36,960 nt of DNA from a virus. Below are positions 23,671-30,652 of this stretch, in pieces. A program made the position numbers and the translations under genes. The notes under the pieces were generated by a model. That model saw only the letters and a list, made by a program, of their open reading frames with translations, was not told the origin of the DNA and searched no databases. The DNA lies in IMG/VR virus record IMGVR_UViG_3300022935_001670, positions 1-36,960 of that record; one strand, written 5' to 3'. Positions within the stretch are counted from its first letter, which is position 1; each line of letters starts with the position of its first letter.

Positions 23671-24286
23671 ACAATTATTCGAGGACGATAATAATAAGCA
23701 TGTCACCTTTTGTTTTGGTAGATTCAATCCTCCAACATTAGGTCACAAGCAAGTGTTTGATACCATGAAAGAAGTTGGTGGCGACATGCAAATTTTTACG
23801 ACATTGAGCCATGATAGAAAAAAGAACCCTCTCGAATATAATACAAAAATAGAATTTCTTAAAAAAATGTTTCCTCGGTATAGTGAGTTTGTAATGAACG
23901 CACCGACTTTGAATACTATTATGAAAATTGCTTCTTATCTTTACGACCAAGGATACAGGCATGCTACATTTGTTTCTGGTAGTGATAGAATGGAAGGTTT
24001 CAAGGACCTATTAAACAGTTACAATGGTGTTGAAGGAAAGTCCCATGGTTACTATAAGTTTGAAACTTTAGATTTTGTTTCAAGTGGACAGAGAGAAGAT
24101 GGTGGTGAAGGATTAGCAGGCATTAGTGCAACAGCAGCAAGAAGTGCCGCAGAAAATAATGACCTTGCAGCGTTTGCAAAAGCAACTGGTGCTGGAGAAA
24201 ATATAGAAGATTTATTTCATGCTGTAAGGAAAGGCATGGGAATTGAAGATGAAAAAGATAGTGAGGAAGAAGATGAAAATAAATGA
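23660..24286 (+). CDS. Nucleotidyltransferase (NMNAT/cytidylyltransferase superfamily) with leader
   Basis: 208 residues. Leader MRIKQLFEDD (LFE site), then a Rossmann-like nucleotidyltransferase domain: FCFGRFNPPTLGHKQVF carries the GRFNPPTxGH signature (H29; the TxGH variant of HxGH). The late GISATAARSAAENND matches the ISxTxxR motif that binds the nucleotide. Members transfer NMP to small phosphorylated substrates such as NMN; the true substrate is unknown. Unlike the early cytidylyltransferase at 11311 it lies in a late-type cluster and carries the cluster leader, so it may be packaged. Confidence 0.75.
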   Translation: MRIKQLFEDDNNKHVTFCFGRFNPPTLGHKQVFDTMKEVGGDMQIFTTLSHDRKKNPLEYNTKIEFLKKMFPRYSEFVMNAPTLNTIMKIASYLYDQGYRHATFVSGSDRMEGFKDLLNSYNGVEGKSHGYYKFETLDFVSSGQREDGGEGLAGISATAARSAAENNDLAAFAKATGAGENIEDLFHAVRKGMGIEDEKDSEEEDENK

Positions 24287-25109
24287 AGTCTCCATTCCGC
24301 CTATCAAAGCAAGAGATCCTAATTGGAAGGATATGGAATCACTTCGCAAGAGTGGGGCCGCTGGCGCTCATCGCGATAAGAAAAAAGAAATGAAACAGGG
24401 TAAAGTCAAACACAAGGGGAAAGAAATGGACGAATCTATCTACACACATCCAGCAGGAAATGAACTTTCCAGAATAGGAAGGATCCTAATGGACAAATCA
24501 ATCACAGTCAAGGACGATGCGTTATCCAACGTAATGGGCAGACTGGGCGACGAATTAACACGATATGGCGAAGCAGGCGGAGCATCAAGTTTCGATGAGT
24601 TGATTAAGAGAGTTCGACTCAATAAAGATCAAGTTATGAAAATGATGAAGTGGGCTCAGAAGCAGGAAGATACTTCATTACAAAAAGTTAAGGACCCTGC
24701 TCCATCTGCAGATGATGAAGATGAGAAAGAGGAATCTGTATCAAACGAAAAACATGACAACATGGAATTTTCCGATAAAGAAATCAAGATGGCTTATGGA
24801 GTCCTAAACGATCCAAGATACAAGGGCGGTAACTATTCAGGTGCTGTTAGAACAATCGAAAAGATTGCAAAAGGACTGTCGGATCATCCGGGCGTTAAGA
24901 AAGCACTACAAAGAACAAACGAAGCGATATGCGCTGAATGTGGAAAGGCTCGCTTTGTTGCTATGCCTGAAGAAATTCAAAAGCAATACGAAAGCGTTAA
25001 TGAGGAAAAGCAAAAAGGCATTGACGGTAAAGTATGCTGGAAGGGCTACAAGCGAATGGGCACCAAGATGAAGGGTGGCAAAAGAGTTGATAACTGTGTC
25101 AAGATGTAA
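24273..25109 (+). CDS. Late protein with MKINEV leader and CWKGYKR-type C-terminal module
   Basis: 278 residues from ATG 24273; an earlier in-frame ATG (24243) is deeper inside the previous gene. Leader MKINEVSIPPIKARDP. The middle is helical (IYTHPAGNELSRIGRILMDK, then FDELIKRVRLNKDQVMKMMK), and NEAICAECGKARFV gives a CxxC. It ends with VCWKGYKRMGTKMKGG then KRVDNCVKM, a two-Cys basic tail recognised at the C-termini of many marine myovirus proteins. The enzymatic role is unknown. Stop and next start share one base (TAATG). Confidence 0.65.
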   Translation: MKINEVSIPPIKARDPNWKDMESLRKSGAAGAHRDKKKEMKQGKVKHKGKEMDESIYTHPAGNELSRIGRILMDKSITVKDDALSNVMGRLGDELTRYGEAGGASSFDELIKRVRLNKDQVMKMMKWAQKQEDTSLQKVKDPAPSADDEDEKEESVSNEKHDNMEFSDKEIKMAYGVLNDPRYKGGNYSGAVRTIEKIAKGLSDHPGVKKALQRTNEAICAECGKARFVAMPEEIQKQYESVNEEKQKGIDGKVCWKGYKRMGTKMKGGKRVDNCVKM

Positions 25110-25309
25110 TGGAACTGGAGGAGTTAAAAAAACTTGCAGGCATCTATGAACGTCATGGTTGGAAAGCATATGACGGACCTAATTTATCCATTACAGGCAC
25201 CGAAAAACAATACTTAGAAAAGAAGCACAACATACAACCAGGTACCCCTGAATGGTTTAAGTTGTGGTTCTCATTACCAAAACTAACAGGCGAGAAACCA
25301 ATAGGATGA
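25109..25309 (+). CDS. Small late protein with LKKLAGI motif
   Basis: 66 residues, MELEELKKLAGIYERHG at the N-terminus, then a KQYLEKKHNIQPGTPEWFKL helix. The 'L..L.KLAG[IM]' peptide is frequent in T4-like marine phage proteins and recurs near the C-terminus of the protein at 27127 (DIIKLAGM). GGAGG lies inside the reading frame soon after the start; the actual ribosome site is weak. Function unknown. Confidence 0.55.
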   Translation: MELEELKKLAGIYERHGWKAYDGPNLSITGTEKQYLEKKHNIQPGTPEWFKLWFSLPKLTGEKPIG

Positions 25310-26505
25310 GATTCTTTGAATTCAAGAACGAGGAAGCAGCCGGAGTTGGCATAGTAACAAAACAGAATGCCACGGCAGACGTTCCTGTTGGTGGCGAATA
25401 CATGAACGTCAAGAAACTATTCCCCAAGAAGAAAAAGAAAAAGGAAAGCATAGAAGAAGCATTCGTTGAACCAAACTTTGATTATGAATGGGAAGAAGCA
25501 AACCGCTATCCAGAGTTTCAAAAGATTGGCAAGGATGCTTGGATTGAACTTGCTAAAAAGGGCAAGGTAGTTACCATTACCAATGCAACAGGTATCAGCA
25601 ATACAGATGCCACGGAGCCTGATAGTTTTTCATCGTTAGACAAGGACAAACAAGCAAGAGCATTAGCACAACTGGATAGTGGGGAAATTGAAATGCCTAT
25701 TGTTGCTGTGTATAGTGATGGTCACAAAGAACTTATTGGCGGCAACACAAGACTCACTGCCTTGATGGCAAAGAAAATTCCAGCGATGGTATGGCAATTT
25801 GATGTGCCTGATGATATTGCTAACCTTGCAGTAAACAAAAAGGAAAGCATAGCATACGAAGATATGTTCCAAGGACTAAATCCTAAGTCAGAAATTTACG
25901 TTGATATGGATGGAGTTCTCGCAGACTTCTTTGGAGAGTGGAAGAAGTTGGTAGGCAAGGACTGGAGAGAAATTGGTAAGGACGAAATTGAACCAGCACT
26001 TAAAAAAATTAGAGACGAGGAAGACTTTTGGTTAAACATTCCTCTAACAGCAAACGCAAAAAAATTACTCAGCATTATTAAACAGGTTAAAGGAAACTAC
26101 AAGATTCTAAGTTCACCATTGGCTAATGATCCTAAATCGGAACCACACAAGCGCGAATGGGTAGCGAAGAATTTAGACTTCTTCCCACCAACTGAAGTCA
26201 TCATAACCAAGGATAAGGCGAAGTATGCGACAACCCCCGACGGCACACCTAATATCCTTATAGACGATTATGGTGTTAATATTGCAGCGTGGGAAAGTGC
26301 CGGAGGCATAGGGTTCAAGCACAAGGATCACAAGTTTGAAAGGACTGCTAAAAAACTAAAGGCAGAGATAGAAGAAAGTTTCCAAAGCCTCGTAAGAAAT
26401 TACATAGAAGAAAAGTGGAGTGCCAAATACAAGAAAAGCATTAACTGCAACAATCCAAAGGGCTTTTCACAGAAAGCACACTGCGCAGGACGCAAGAAGA
26501 AATGA
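25306..26505 (+). CDS. Leader-bearing fusion: ParB-like domain plus HAD-type 5'-nucleotidase
   Basis: 399 residues from ATG 25306. Leader MRFFEFKNEEA, then TKQNATADVPVGGEYMNVKK, a motif of marine phage proteins, and a poly-Lys stretch. Residues ~60-175 resemble a ParB/sulfiredoxin-type domain with GGNTRLTALMA (145-155) in place of GxHRxxA. Residues ~195-340 form a HAD phosphatase: DMDGVLADF (nucleophile D200, acid D202), LSSPLANDP (motif II), ITKDKAKYA (motif III Lys) and LIDDYGVNI (motif IV), as in deoxynucleotidases. The C-terminus has EKWSAKYKKSINCNNPKG, then a second Cys and RKKK. An unusual architecture for a late gene. Confidence 0.75.
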   Translation: MRFFEFKNEEAAGVGIVTKQNATADVPVGGEYMNVKKLFPKKKKKKESIEEAFVEPNFDYEWEEANRYPEFQKIGKDAWIELAKKGKVVTITNATGISNTDATEPDSFSSLDKDKQARALAQLDSGEIEMPIVAVYSDGHKELIGGNTRLTALMAKKIPAMVWQFDVPDDIANLAVNKKESIAYEDMFQGLNPKSEIYVDMDGVLADFFGEWKKLVGKDWREIGKDEIEPALKKIRDEEDFWLNIPLTANAKKLLSIIKQVKGNYKILSSPLANDPKSEPHKREWVAKNLDFFPPTEVIITKDKAKYATTPDGTPNILIDDYGVNIAAWESAGGIGFKHKDHKFERTAKKLKAEIEESFQSLVRNYIEEKWSAKYKKSINCNNPKGFSQKAHCAGRKKK

Positions 26506-27122
26506 GAATATTTGAAGTAGTAGAAAACTTTGCTGATGATAAAAATCTACCAGATGAGTTTTTAAAAAGTAAATTTTACGATGAGGCTGACGATTGTAAA
26601 GAATCTACTAAAAAGTTTGTAGAATTTATGAAATCAAATAAACTTCCCGAACCCAAAGTTATTTGGCTTGCTCCACCAAAAGATATTAAAAAGTTTCCTG
26701 GTAAAAGCGGGCAGGGAGACGCACACATTATGCCTATAGTAGGTAATGATGCCATTGACTTTACGGCAAAACAATTCGGTGTAAATCAAATACCATTTAT
26801 TACGCCCATGAGTAAGGTAAAACAAGTTTATAATGAAATAGGTGGATATTATACGGATGCTCCGGATTGGGTTCCGGGTAAGACTACACACATCGTAGGA
26901 ACACTTAACAGTTTGCCACAAAAGGCATTAGGACTTGCAGAAAACTTTGCCGACGGTAAAGTAAAGGGCAAGAGCCGTCCAGGACGTGTAAAGCGTTCAG
27001 GTGCCAGTTGTAGTGGCAGCGTAACCAGCCTAAGAAAACGTGCCAAAAATGCAAGTGGTGAGAAAGCCAAGATGTATCACTGGTGCGCAAATATGAAGAG
27101 CGGTAGGAAAAAGGGTAAATAG
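26502..27122 (+). CDS. Leader-bearing protein with papain-like C-H-D pattern
   Basis: 206 residues. Leader MRIFEVVENFADD. The middle has C32 at the start of a helix (DDCKESTKKFVEFM), H75 in QGDAHIMPIV and D86 in GNDAIDFTAKQFG. This spacing and strand context match papain-like/transglutaminase-fold proteins ('C...helix...H...D.Ta.QF'). The C-terminus (GKSRPGRVKRSGASCSGS, then KMYHWCANMKSGRKK) is a basic two-Cys module seen in other phage proteins. The ENFAD peptide occurs both in the leader and just before the tail. Peptidase or transferase activity is an inference from pattern only. Confidence 0.6.
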   Translation: MRIFEVVENFADDKNLPDEFLKSKFYDEADDCKESTKKFVEFMKSNKLPEPKVIWLAPPKDIKKFPGKSGQGDAHIMPIVGNDAIDFTAKQFGVNQIPFITPMSKVKQVYNEIGGYYTDAPDWVPGKTTHIVGTLNSLPQKALGLAENFADGKVKGKSRPGRVKRSGASCSGSVTSLRKRAKNASGEKAKMYHWCANMKSGRKKGK

Positions 27123-27126
27123 TGTT

Positions 27127-28344
27127 ATGTTATTAAGAGAACTTTTTAAAGCAAAAGAAGATTCACTTCAGGAATTCGATCTTGGTAGTGTTTGGACAGG
27201 AATAAAAACCTTAGGTAAGGGCCTATTATCGGCTCCTGCTGCTGCCGCACAAATAGCACTCACACCATCAGACACTGCAAAATATGATACAATGGATGCT
27301 GCATCAAGTGTATATCAAGGTGCATTAGATAAAGGATTAAGTGGTGCTGAAGCAGAAAAACTTGCACAGGATTTTGAAAAATCACTAAAGGCAAATCCCA
27401 ATGATCCAAAGGTGAAACAAATACACAGCCAATATGCTGCTTGGGATGATAACTTTAATGAAATCCCAGGTTCAACAAAAGTGGCCAAACCTGCTACGGA
27501 CATCAAACCAGACTTAGTGGTTAAACCTAAAGTTTCAACAGCACCAGTTGATGATCCTACAACAAAAATTCCACAAATATCAAAATCAGAAAAACCAGTC
27601 GATCCAAAAGATTTTGAAAAGGCCATTGCGGGTAATGATGTTAGAAAAGTCTCAGACGCCATTCCTAATGTTGTTACAAATACAATGGCTGCTGATAAAC
27701 TTGCCACACAAACATTTAAGAATCCTACAGAAATAGAACAGGGTATTAAATCTGTTGTTGGTAATAAAATGCCGGCGAGCAACATCAGTGCATTAGCAGC
27801 AACGGCAGCAAAATATGCTATTCCAGCAGCAGGTGTTGTTGCATTGTTATATGGTGGTAAAAAATTATATGATTATCTAACAAAAGAAGAATCTATGAAA
27901 AATAATGAAAGCCAATACACACCAACACGTGATAAGGAAGACTACTTTGCCAAGAAGAAAGCACTACAGGATCTACAGGCAGATCCAAACACAGCAAAGG
28001 ATCCTGAACTACAGAAAGAATTAATTAAGCGTAAGAAAGCACTGGATAAGGATACTAAAGAACATTTAGATCTATTAGATATTATTAAATTAGCGGGCAT
28101 GGAAGAAAGTGCCACAGCAGGTGCTACAAGTTCTGCTAACATAGCAACTGTTGCTAACCCACATTTGAGTCCAGGACAAGCACGTGGTAAGAAATCTTAC
28201 ACAGGCAGTCCTTGGGGTGGTAAATCAGGCACAAAGGCACCCCCTCAACCAAGCGTAAAACAGCCTAAAAAGTCGGATGGAACTGCCAAAAATGCGCTTG
28301 ATATGAAAAACAATATTTTTGGCGAAAACCCTATTAGAAGATAA
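27127..28344 (+). CDS. Large low-complexity late protein with MLLRELF leader and a hydrophobic segment
   Basis: 405 residues. Leader MLLRELFKAKEDSLQEFD contains possible LRE and LQE sites. The body is Ala/Lys/Asp/Pro-rich and probably partly disordered. A single hydrophobic segment (AIPAAGVVALLYGGKKLYDY, about 234-253) could insert in a membrane. Later come a charged helix, DIIKLAGM, and a C-terminal KNNIFGENPIRR, an ending seen in cyanophage proteins. No ribosome site is clear; it may be coupled to the preceding stop. An injected membrane-interacting protein is one possibility. Confidence 0.6.
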   Translation: MLLRELFKAKEDSLQEFDLGSVWTGIKTLGKGLLSAPAAAAQIALTPSDTAKYDTMDAASSVYQGALDKGLSGAEAEKLAQDFEKSLKANPNDPKVKQIHSQYAAWDDNFNEIPGSTKVAKPATDIKPDLVVKPKVSTAPVDDPTTKIPQISKSEKPVDPKDFEKAIAGNDVRKVSDAIPNVVTNTMAADKLATQTFKNPTEIEQGIKSVVGNKMPASNISALAATAAKYAIPAAGVVALLYGGKKLYDYLTKEESMKNNESQYTPTRDKEDYFAKKKALQDLQADPNTAKDPELQKELIKRKKALDKDTKEHLDLLDIIKLAGMEESATAGATSSANIATVANPHLSPGQARGKKSYTGSPWGGKSGTKAPPQPSVKQPKKSDGTAKNALDMKNNIFGENPIRR

Positions 28345-28347
28345 ATA
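28340..28347 (+). promoter_or_regulatory. Candidate late promoter (GATAAATA)
   Basis: GATAAATA overlaps the TAA stop of the preceding gene and lies 4 bases before ATG 28352. If it acts as a T4-like late promoter, the transcript would begin at or after that ATG, favouring the next in-frame ATG (28367, with AAGAAAG upstream). The stop-codon overlap makes chance possible. Confidence 0.4.
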
Positions 28348-28351
28348 CAGT

Positions 28352-28681
28352 ATGGACCAAGAAAGAATGAATAAAGTTGACGATCACGAAGCCAAAATGG
28401 CTAAGGCAGAACTATACAAATCTGCACAGTATTCTGCCAAGTTGTTTAAAATGATCGATGACAATGAGGAACTTGAGGGTTGGGTTCAATCAAAGATAAC
28501 AAAAGCATCAGATTATCTTTCTTCAGTTTATCATTGGATGGAATACAACAAAATGGCCAAGTCTGCTATGAATGACGGTCCACAAGATTTTGAGGAAAGT
28601 GTGCATGAACAAATTAAAAAACAACTTTCTGAAAAATGGACAACAAACTACAAAAAGACAACAGACGGTAACAAGGATTAA
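28352..28681 (+). CDS. Small helical late protein conserved in T4-like marine phages
   Basis: 109 residues from ATG 28352 (28367 is an alternative). The DDHEAKMAKAELYKSAQYSA segment, followed by KLFKMIDDNEELEGWVQSKI and TKASDYLSSVYHWMEY, is a pattern I recognise from many T4-like cyanophage proteins. The C-terminus (KKQLSEKWTTNYKKTTDG) resembles the pre-Cys part of the tail of the protein at 25306. All-helical, without catalytic motif. Probably a virion-associated or packaged protein. Confidence 0.65.
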   Translation: MDQERMNKVDDHEAKMAKAELYKSAQYSAKLFKMIDDNEELEGWVQSKITKASDYLSSVYHWMEYNKMAKSAMNDGPQDFEESVHEQIKKQLSEKWTTNYKKTTDGNKD

Positions 28682-28683
28682 AA

Positions 28684-29781
28684 ATGGACTTTAGAAATAT
28701 CATTACAAAAATGCGCGAAATAGATCCTACTACGCCAGGTGAGGATTTACAGCGTTTAACGGCACTGGCAGAATCAACAGGTATTTCTATGGGCGCAAAA
28801 GAAAGTCCAAAAGAAATTATCAATGAAGATGTTGAAGTAGTTTCCGAAAAAGCAGTTAGCAAGAAGCAACAGAGATTTATGGGCATGGTTCATGCAGCAC
28901 AAAAAGGTGAAAAGCCTGCTTCTAAGGAAGTTGCTAAAGTTGCTAAAGACATGAAGAAGAAAGACGCAAAAGATTTTGCATCAACAAAGCACAAGGGTTT
29001 ACCAGAAAAGAAAAAGGCAAAGAAAGAATCAATTGAATTAGTTGATGACTTTGGTGAAATTGTTGAGGCTAAGAAAAGTGCCGCACAGAAAAAAGCGCAA
29101 GAGAAATTCAAGAACATGGTTAAAGGCAAGAAAGGCGATGACAAGGACTCGATGGACGAGTCGTCGGCTAAGCCAGACTTTCTTGACATTGATAAGGATG
29201 GCGACAAGAAAGAGCCGATGAAAAAGGCAGCCAAGGATGCTAAGAAAGGCAACAAGAAAACCGATGAAGGAATCGGTGGAGCACTTGCGGGTGCTGCGGC
29301 TGGTGACAGCATCATGGGTAAAATCGGTGGTGCATATGTTGGACATCAGACTCAAAAATCTCTTAATAAATCAGAAAAGAATATTAAGAAAATTGCCAAG
29401 GCATTACAAAATAAAGGAATTAATGTAGATATTGATGAAGCAAGCAAAAAGAAAACTGTCAAGGAATCAGTAGAACCTAAGATGTCATTTGTTGAAATGA
29501 TGAAGTTGGTTCGCGAAAGTGGCGGACAGCAGGCAATTGATCCACTTGATGATGTTCTTTGGTCTTGGGCAAATAGAGTTGCTCAATCAAAAGTGGAAGA
29601 ATCTACCAAACAGGAAATTTTCGCAGCAATGGTATACGAAAGAAACGGTGGACGTTTTGAAATGTATGACGTTGTTGAAAAGGGACTAAACGAAGGCAAG
29701 GACTGCAACTGTGGTCCAGACTGTGCGTGTAAAGGCAATTGCGGTGACGACTGCAACTGTGGTCCAAACTGCGGCAAATAA
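28684..29781 (+). CDS. Multi-module late protein with DUF3008-like, glycine-zipper and Cys-rich segments
   Basis: 365 residues with AAGGA 7 bases upstream. Modules in order: an N-terminal helical region; SKKQQRFMGMVHAAQKGEKP, then KDAKDFASTKHKGLPEK (residues ~59-103), resembling a DUF3008-type small domain; Lys/Ala-rich charged repeats with a PDFLDIDKDGDKKEPMKKA peptide; a glycine-zipper stretch IGGALAGAAAGDSIMGKIGG (about 198-217) that may contact membranes; a helical domain with WSWANRVAQSKVE; and an 8-cysteine tail (from ~340) of CNCGPDC-type repeats that resembles a metal-binding peptide. A strong terminator follows, so it closes the late cluster. Confidence 0.65.
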   Translation: MDFRNIITKMREIDPTTPGEDLQRLTALAESTGISMGAKESPKEIINEDVEVVSEKAVSKKQQRFMGMVHAAQKGEKPASKEVAKVAKDMKKKDAKDFASTKHKGLPEKKKAKKESIELVDDFGEIVEAKKSAAQKKAQEKFKNMVKGKKGDDKDSMDESSAKPDFLDIDKDGDKKEPMKKAAKDAKKGNKKTDEGIGGALAGAAAGDSIMGKIGGAYVGHQTQKSLNKSEKNIKKIAKALQNKGINVDIDEASKKKTVKESVEPKMSFVEMMKLVRESGGQQAIDPLDDVLWSWANRVAQSKVEESTKQEIFAAMVYERNGGRFEMYDVVEKGLNEGKDCNCGPDCACKGNCGDDCNCGPNCGK

Positions 29782-29800
29782 TTTTTTACCAAAATTAACA

Positions 29801-29833
29801 AAAAGCCAGTTAATTAGTTGACTGGCTTTTTTT
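29801..29833 (+). terminator. Rho-independent terminator
   Basis: AAAAGCCAGTTAA (29801-29813) pairs with TTGACTGGCTTTT (29818-29830) with one G-U wobble and a 4-base TTAG loop, followed by further T residues to 29833. This is a strong intrinsic terminator ending the late cargo cluster. Its 3' arm supplies the -35 element of the next promoter. Confidence 0.88.
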
Positions 29834-29846
29834 GTGACTATATAAT
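29818..29846 (+). promoter_or_regulatory. Sigma70-type early promoter overlapping the terminator
   Basis: TTGACT (29818-29823) and TATAAT (29841-29846) are separated by exactly 17 bases. The -35 hexamer lies in the descending arm of the terminator hairpin. Transcription would start near 29853, ahead of the CAGGAGA ribosome site of the dsbA-like gene. Confidence 0.8.
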
Positions 29847-29870
29847 AATATCATTAACCAGGAGAAATAA

Positions 29871-30146
29871 ATGTCAAGAAATTATGGACCAGAAGAAAAA
29901 GCAAAATTAGAAAGATTAATCAAAGAAGGTTCAAATGTACTTAGAGAAGTTGAAGACCTTAACGAAGGATTAAAAGACACCGTAAAGGCTGTCGCAGAAG
30001 AACTTCAAATCAAACCAAGCACAATTAATAAAGCAATTAAAATTGCACACAAGGGTGATTGGGCCAAGCACGAAGAAGAATGGTCAGAAATTGAAGGTAT
30101 CTTAGGTATTACCAAGAATCTACCAGACGACCAAAATCAACAGTAA
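29871..30146 (+). CDS. dsbA: DsbA-like double-stranded DNA-binding protein
   Basis: 91 residues, close to T4 DsbA (89). Sequence LERLIKEGSNVLREVEDLNE, then GLKDTVKAVAEELQIKPSTI and KAIKIAHKGDWAKHEEE, matches the all-helical phage DsbA family in T4-like cyanophages. T4 DsbA binds late promoter regions and enhances late transcription. Behind a near-consensus early promoter and an AGGAGA ribosome site, so it is made early, as expected for a regulator. Unrelated to the disulfide oxidase of the same name. Confidence 0.8.
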   Translation: MSRNYGPEEKAKLERLIKEGSNVLREVEDLNEGLKDTVKAVAEELQIKPSTINKAIKIAHKGDWAKHEEEWSEIEGILGITKNLPDDQNQQ

Positions 30147-30152
30147 AGGCTA

Positions 30153-30443
30153 ATGACCATTTTGGATCAAGTAAAAGCCTTCTGGCTAAAATCATACCGC
30201 AGTGATAAAACTGCATTCTTCTTTGAACTCGTAAGTTTTATATTCACTGTGGGTGCAAGCCTAACACTGGCAATTAATGCCAAGGATCCAAACATGCTCT
30301 ATGTGTATCCAGGATTCTTCATAGGCAGCATTACGCAGTGCTACGCATCATTTAGGCGAGGAGCGGCATGGGTGATGATGCTTACATTCTATTTTAGTTT
30401 GGTTAATGTATTTGGATTTGGCATTGCTTCAAATTGGTGGTAA
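30153..30443 (+). CDS. Small membrane protein
   Basis: 96 residues with AAAGG upstream. Three hydrophobic segments (FFFELVSFIFTVGASLTLAI, MLYVYPGFFIGSITQCYA, AAWVMMLTFYFSLVNVFGFG) predict an integral inner-membrane protein. It belongs to the early operon after dsbA. No functional motif is seen; similar small membrane proteins are frequent near the polymerase gene of marine T4-like phages. Confidence 0.65.
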   Translation: MTILDQVKAFWLKSYRSDKTAFFFELVSFIFTVGASLTLAINAKDPNMLYVYPGFFIGSITQCYASFRRGAAWVMMLTFYFSLVNVFGFGIASNWW

Positions 30444-30450
30444 AGATAGG

Positions 30451-30479
30451 TTGACAGGCTGTAACTTTTCTGTTAAACT
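30451..30479 (+). promoter_or_regulatory. Candidate sigma70-type promoter giving a near-leaderless transcript
   Basis: TTGACA (30451-30456) is a perfect -35, followed by a 17-base spacer and TAAACT (30474-30479), a 4-of-6 match to TATAAT. The ATG of the next small gene is at 30488, only 8 bases beyond the -10, so the mRNA would begin at or just before the start codon. Confidence 0.6.
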
Positions 30480-30487
30480 ATACACAT

Positions 30488-30652
30488 ATGCTTAAAAAAT
30501 TAAACGTAATTATTCAAGGTCTCAAATATAATGATTTAGAAAATTGGTACGAAAGATTGAATAATAAGAAAACTTTTAAAGGTTTAACTAAAACACAAAA
30601 GAAAATCCACAAAGTATTAGAAGATAGATTGTGGTTTGAATACAGAGTTTAA
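30488..30652 (+). CDS. Small basic protein, unknown function
   Basis: 54 residues: LKKLNVIIQGLKYNDLENWY, then a KKTFKGLTKTQKKIHKVLED helix and LWFEYRV. Strongly basic and helical, suitable for nucleic-acid binding. No ribosome site is visible, consistent with leaderless translation from the promoter at 30451-30479. Its TAA shares a base with the next ATG. Confidence 0.55.
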   Translation: MLKKLNVIIQGLKYNDLENWYERLNNKKTFKGLTKTQKKIHKVLEDRLWFEYRV

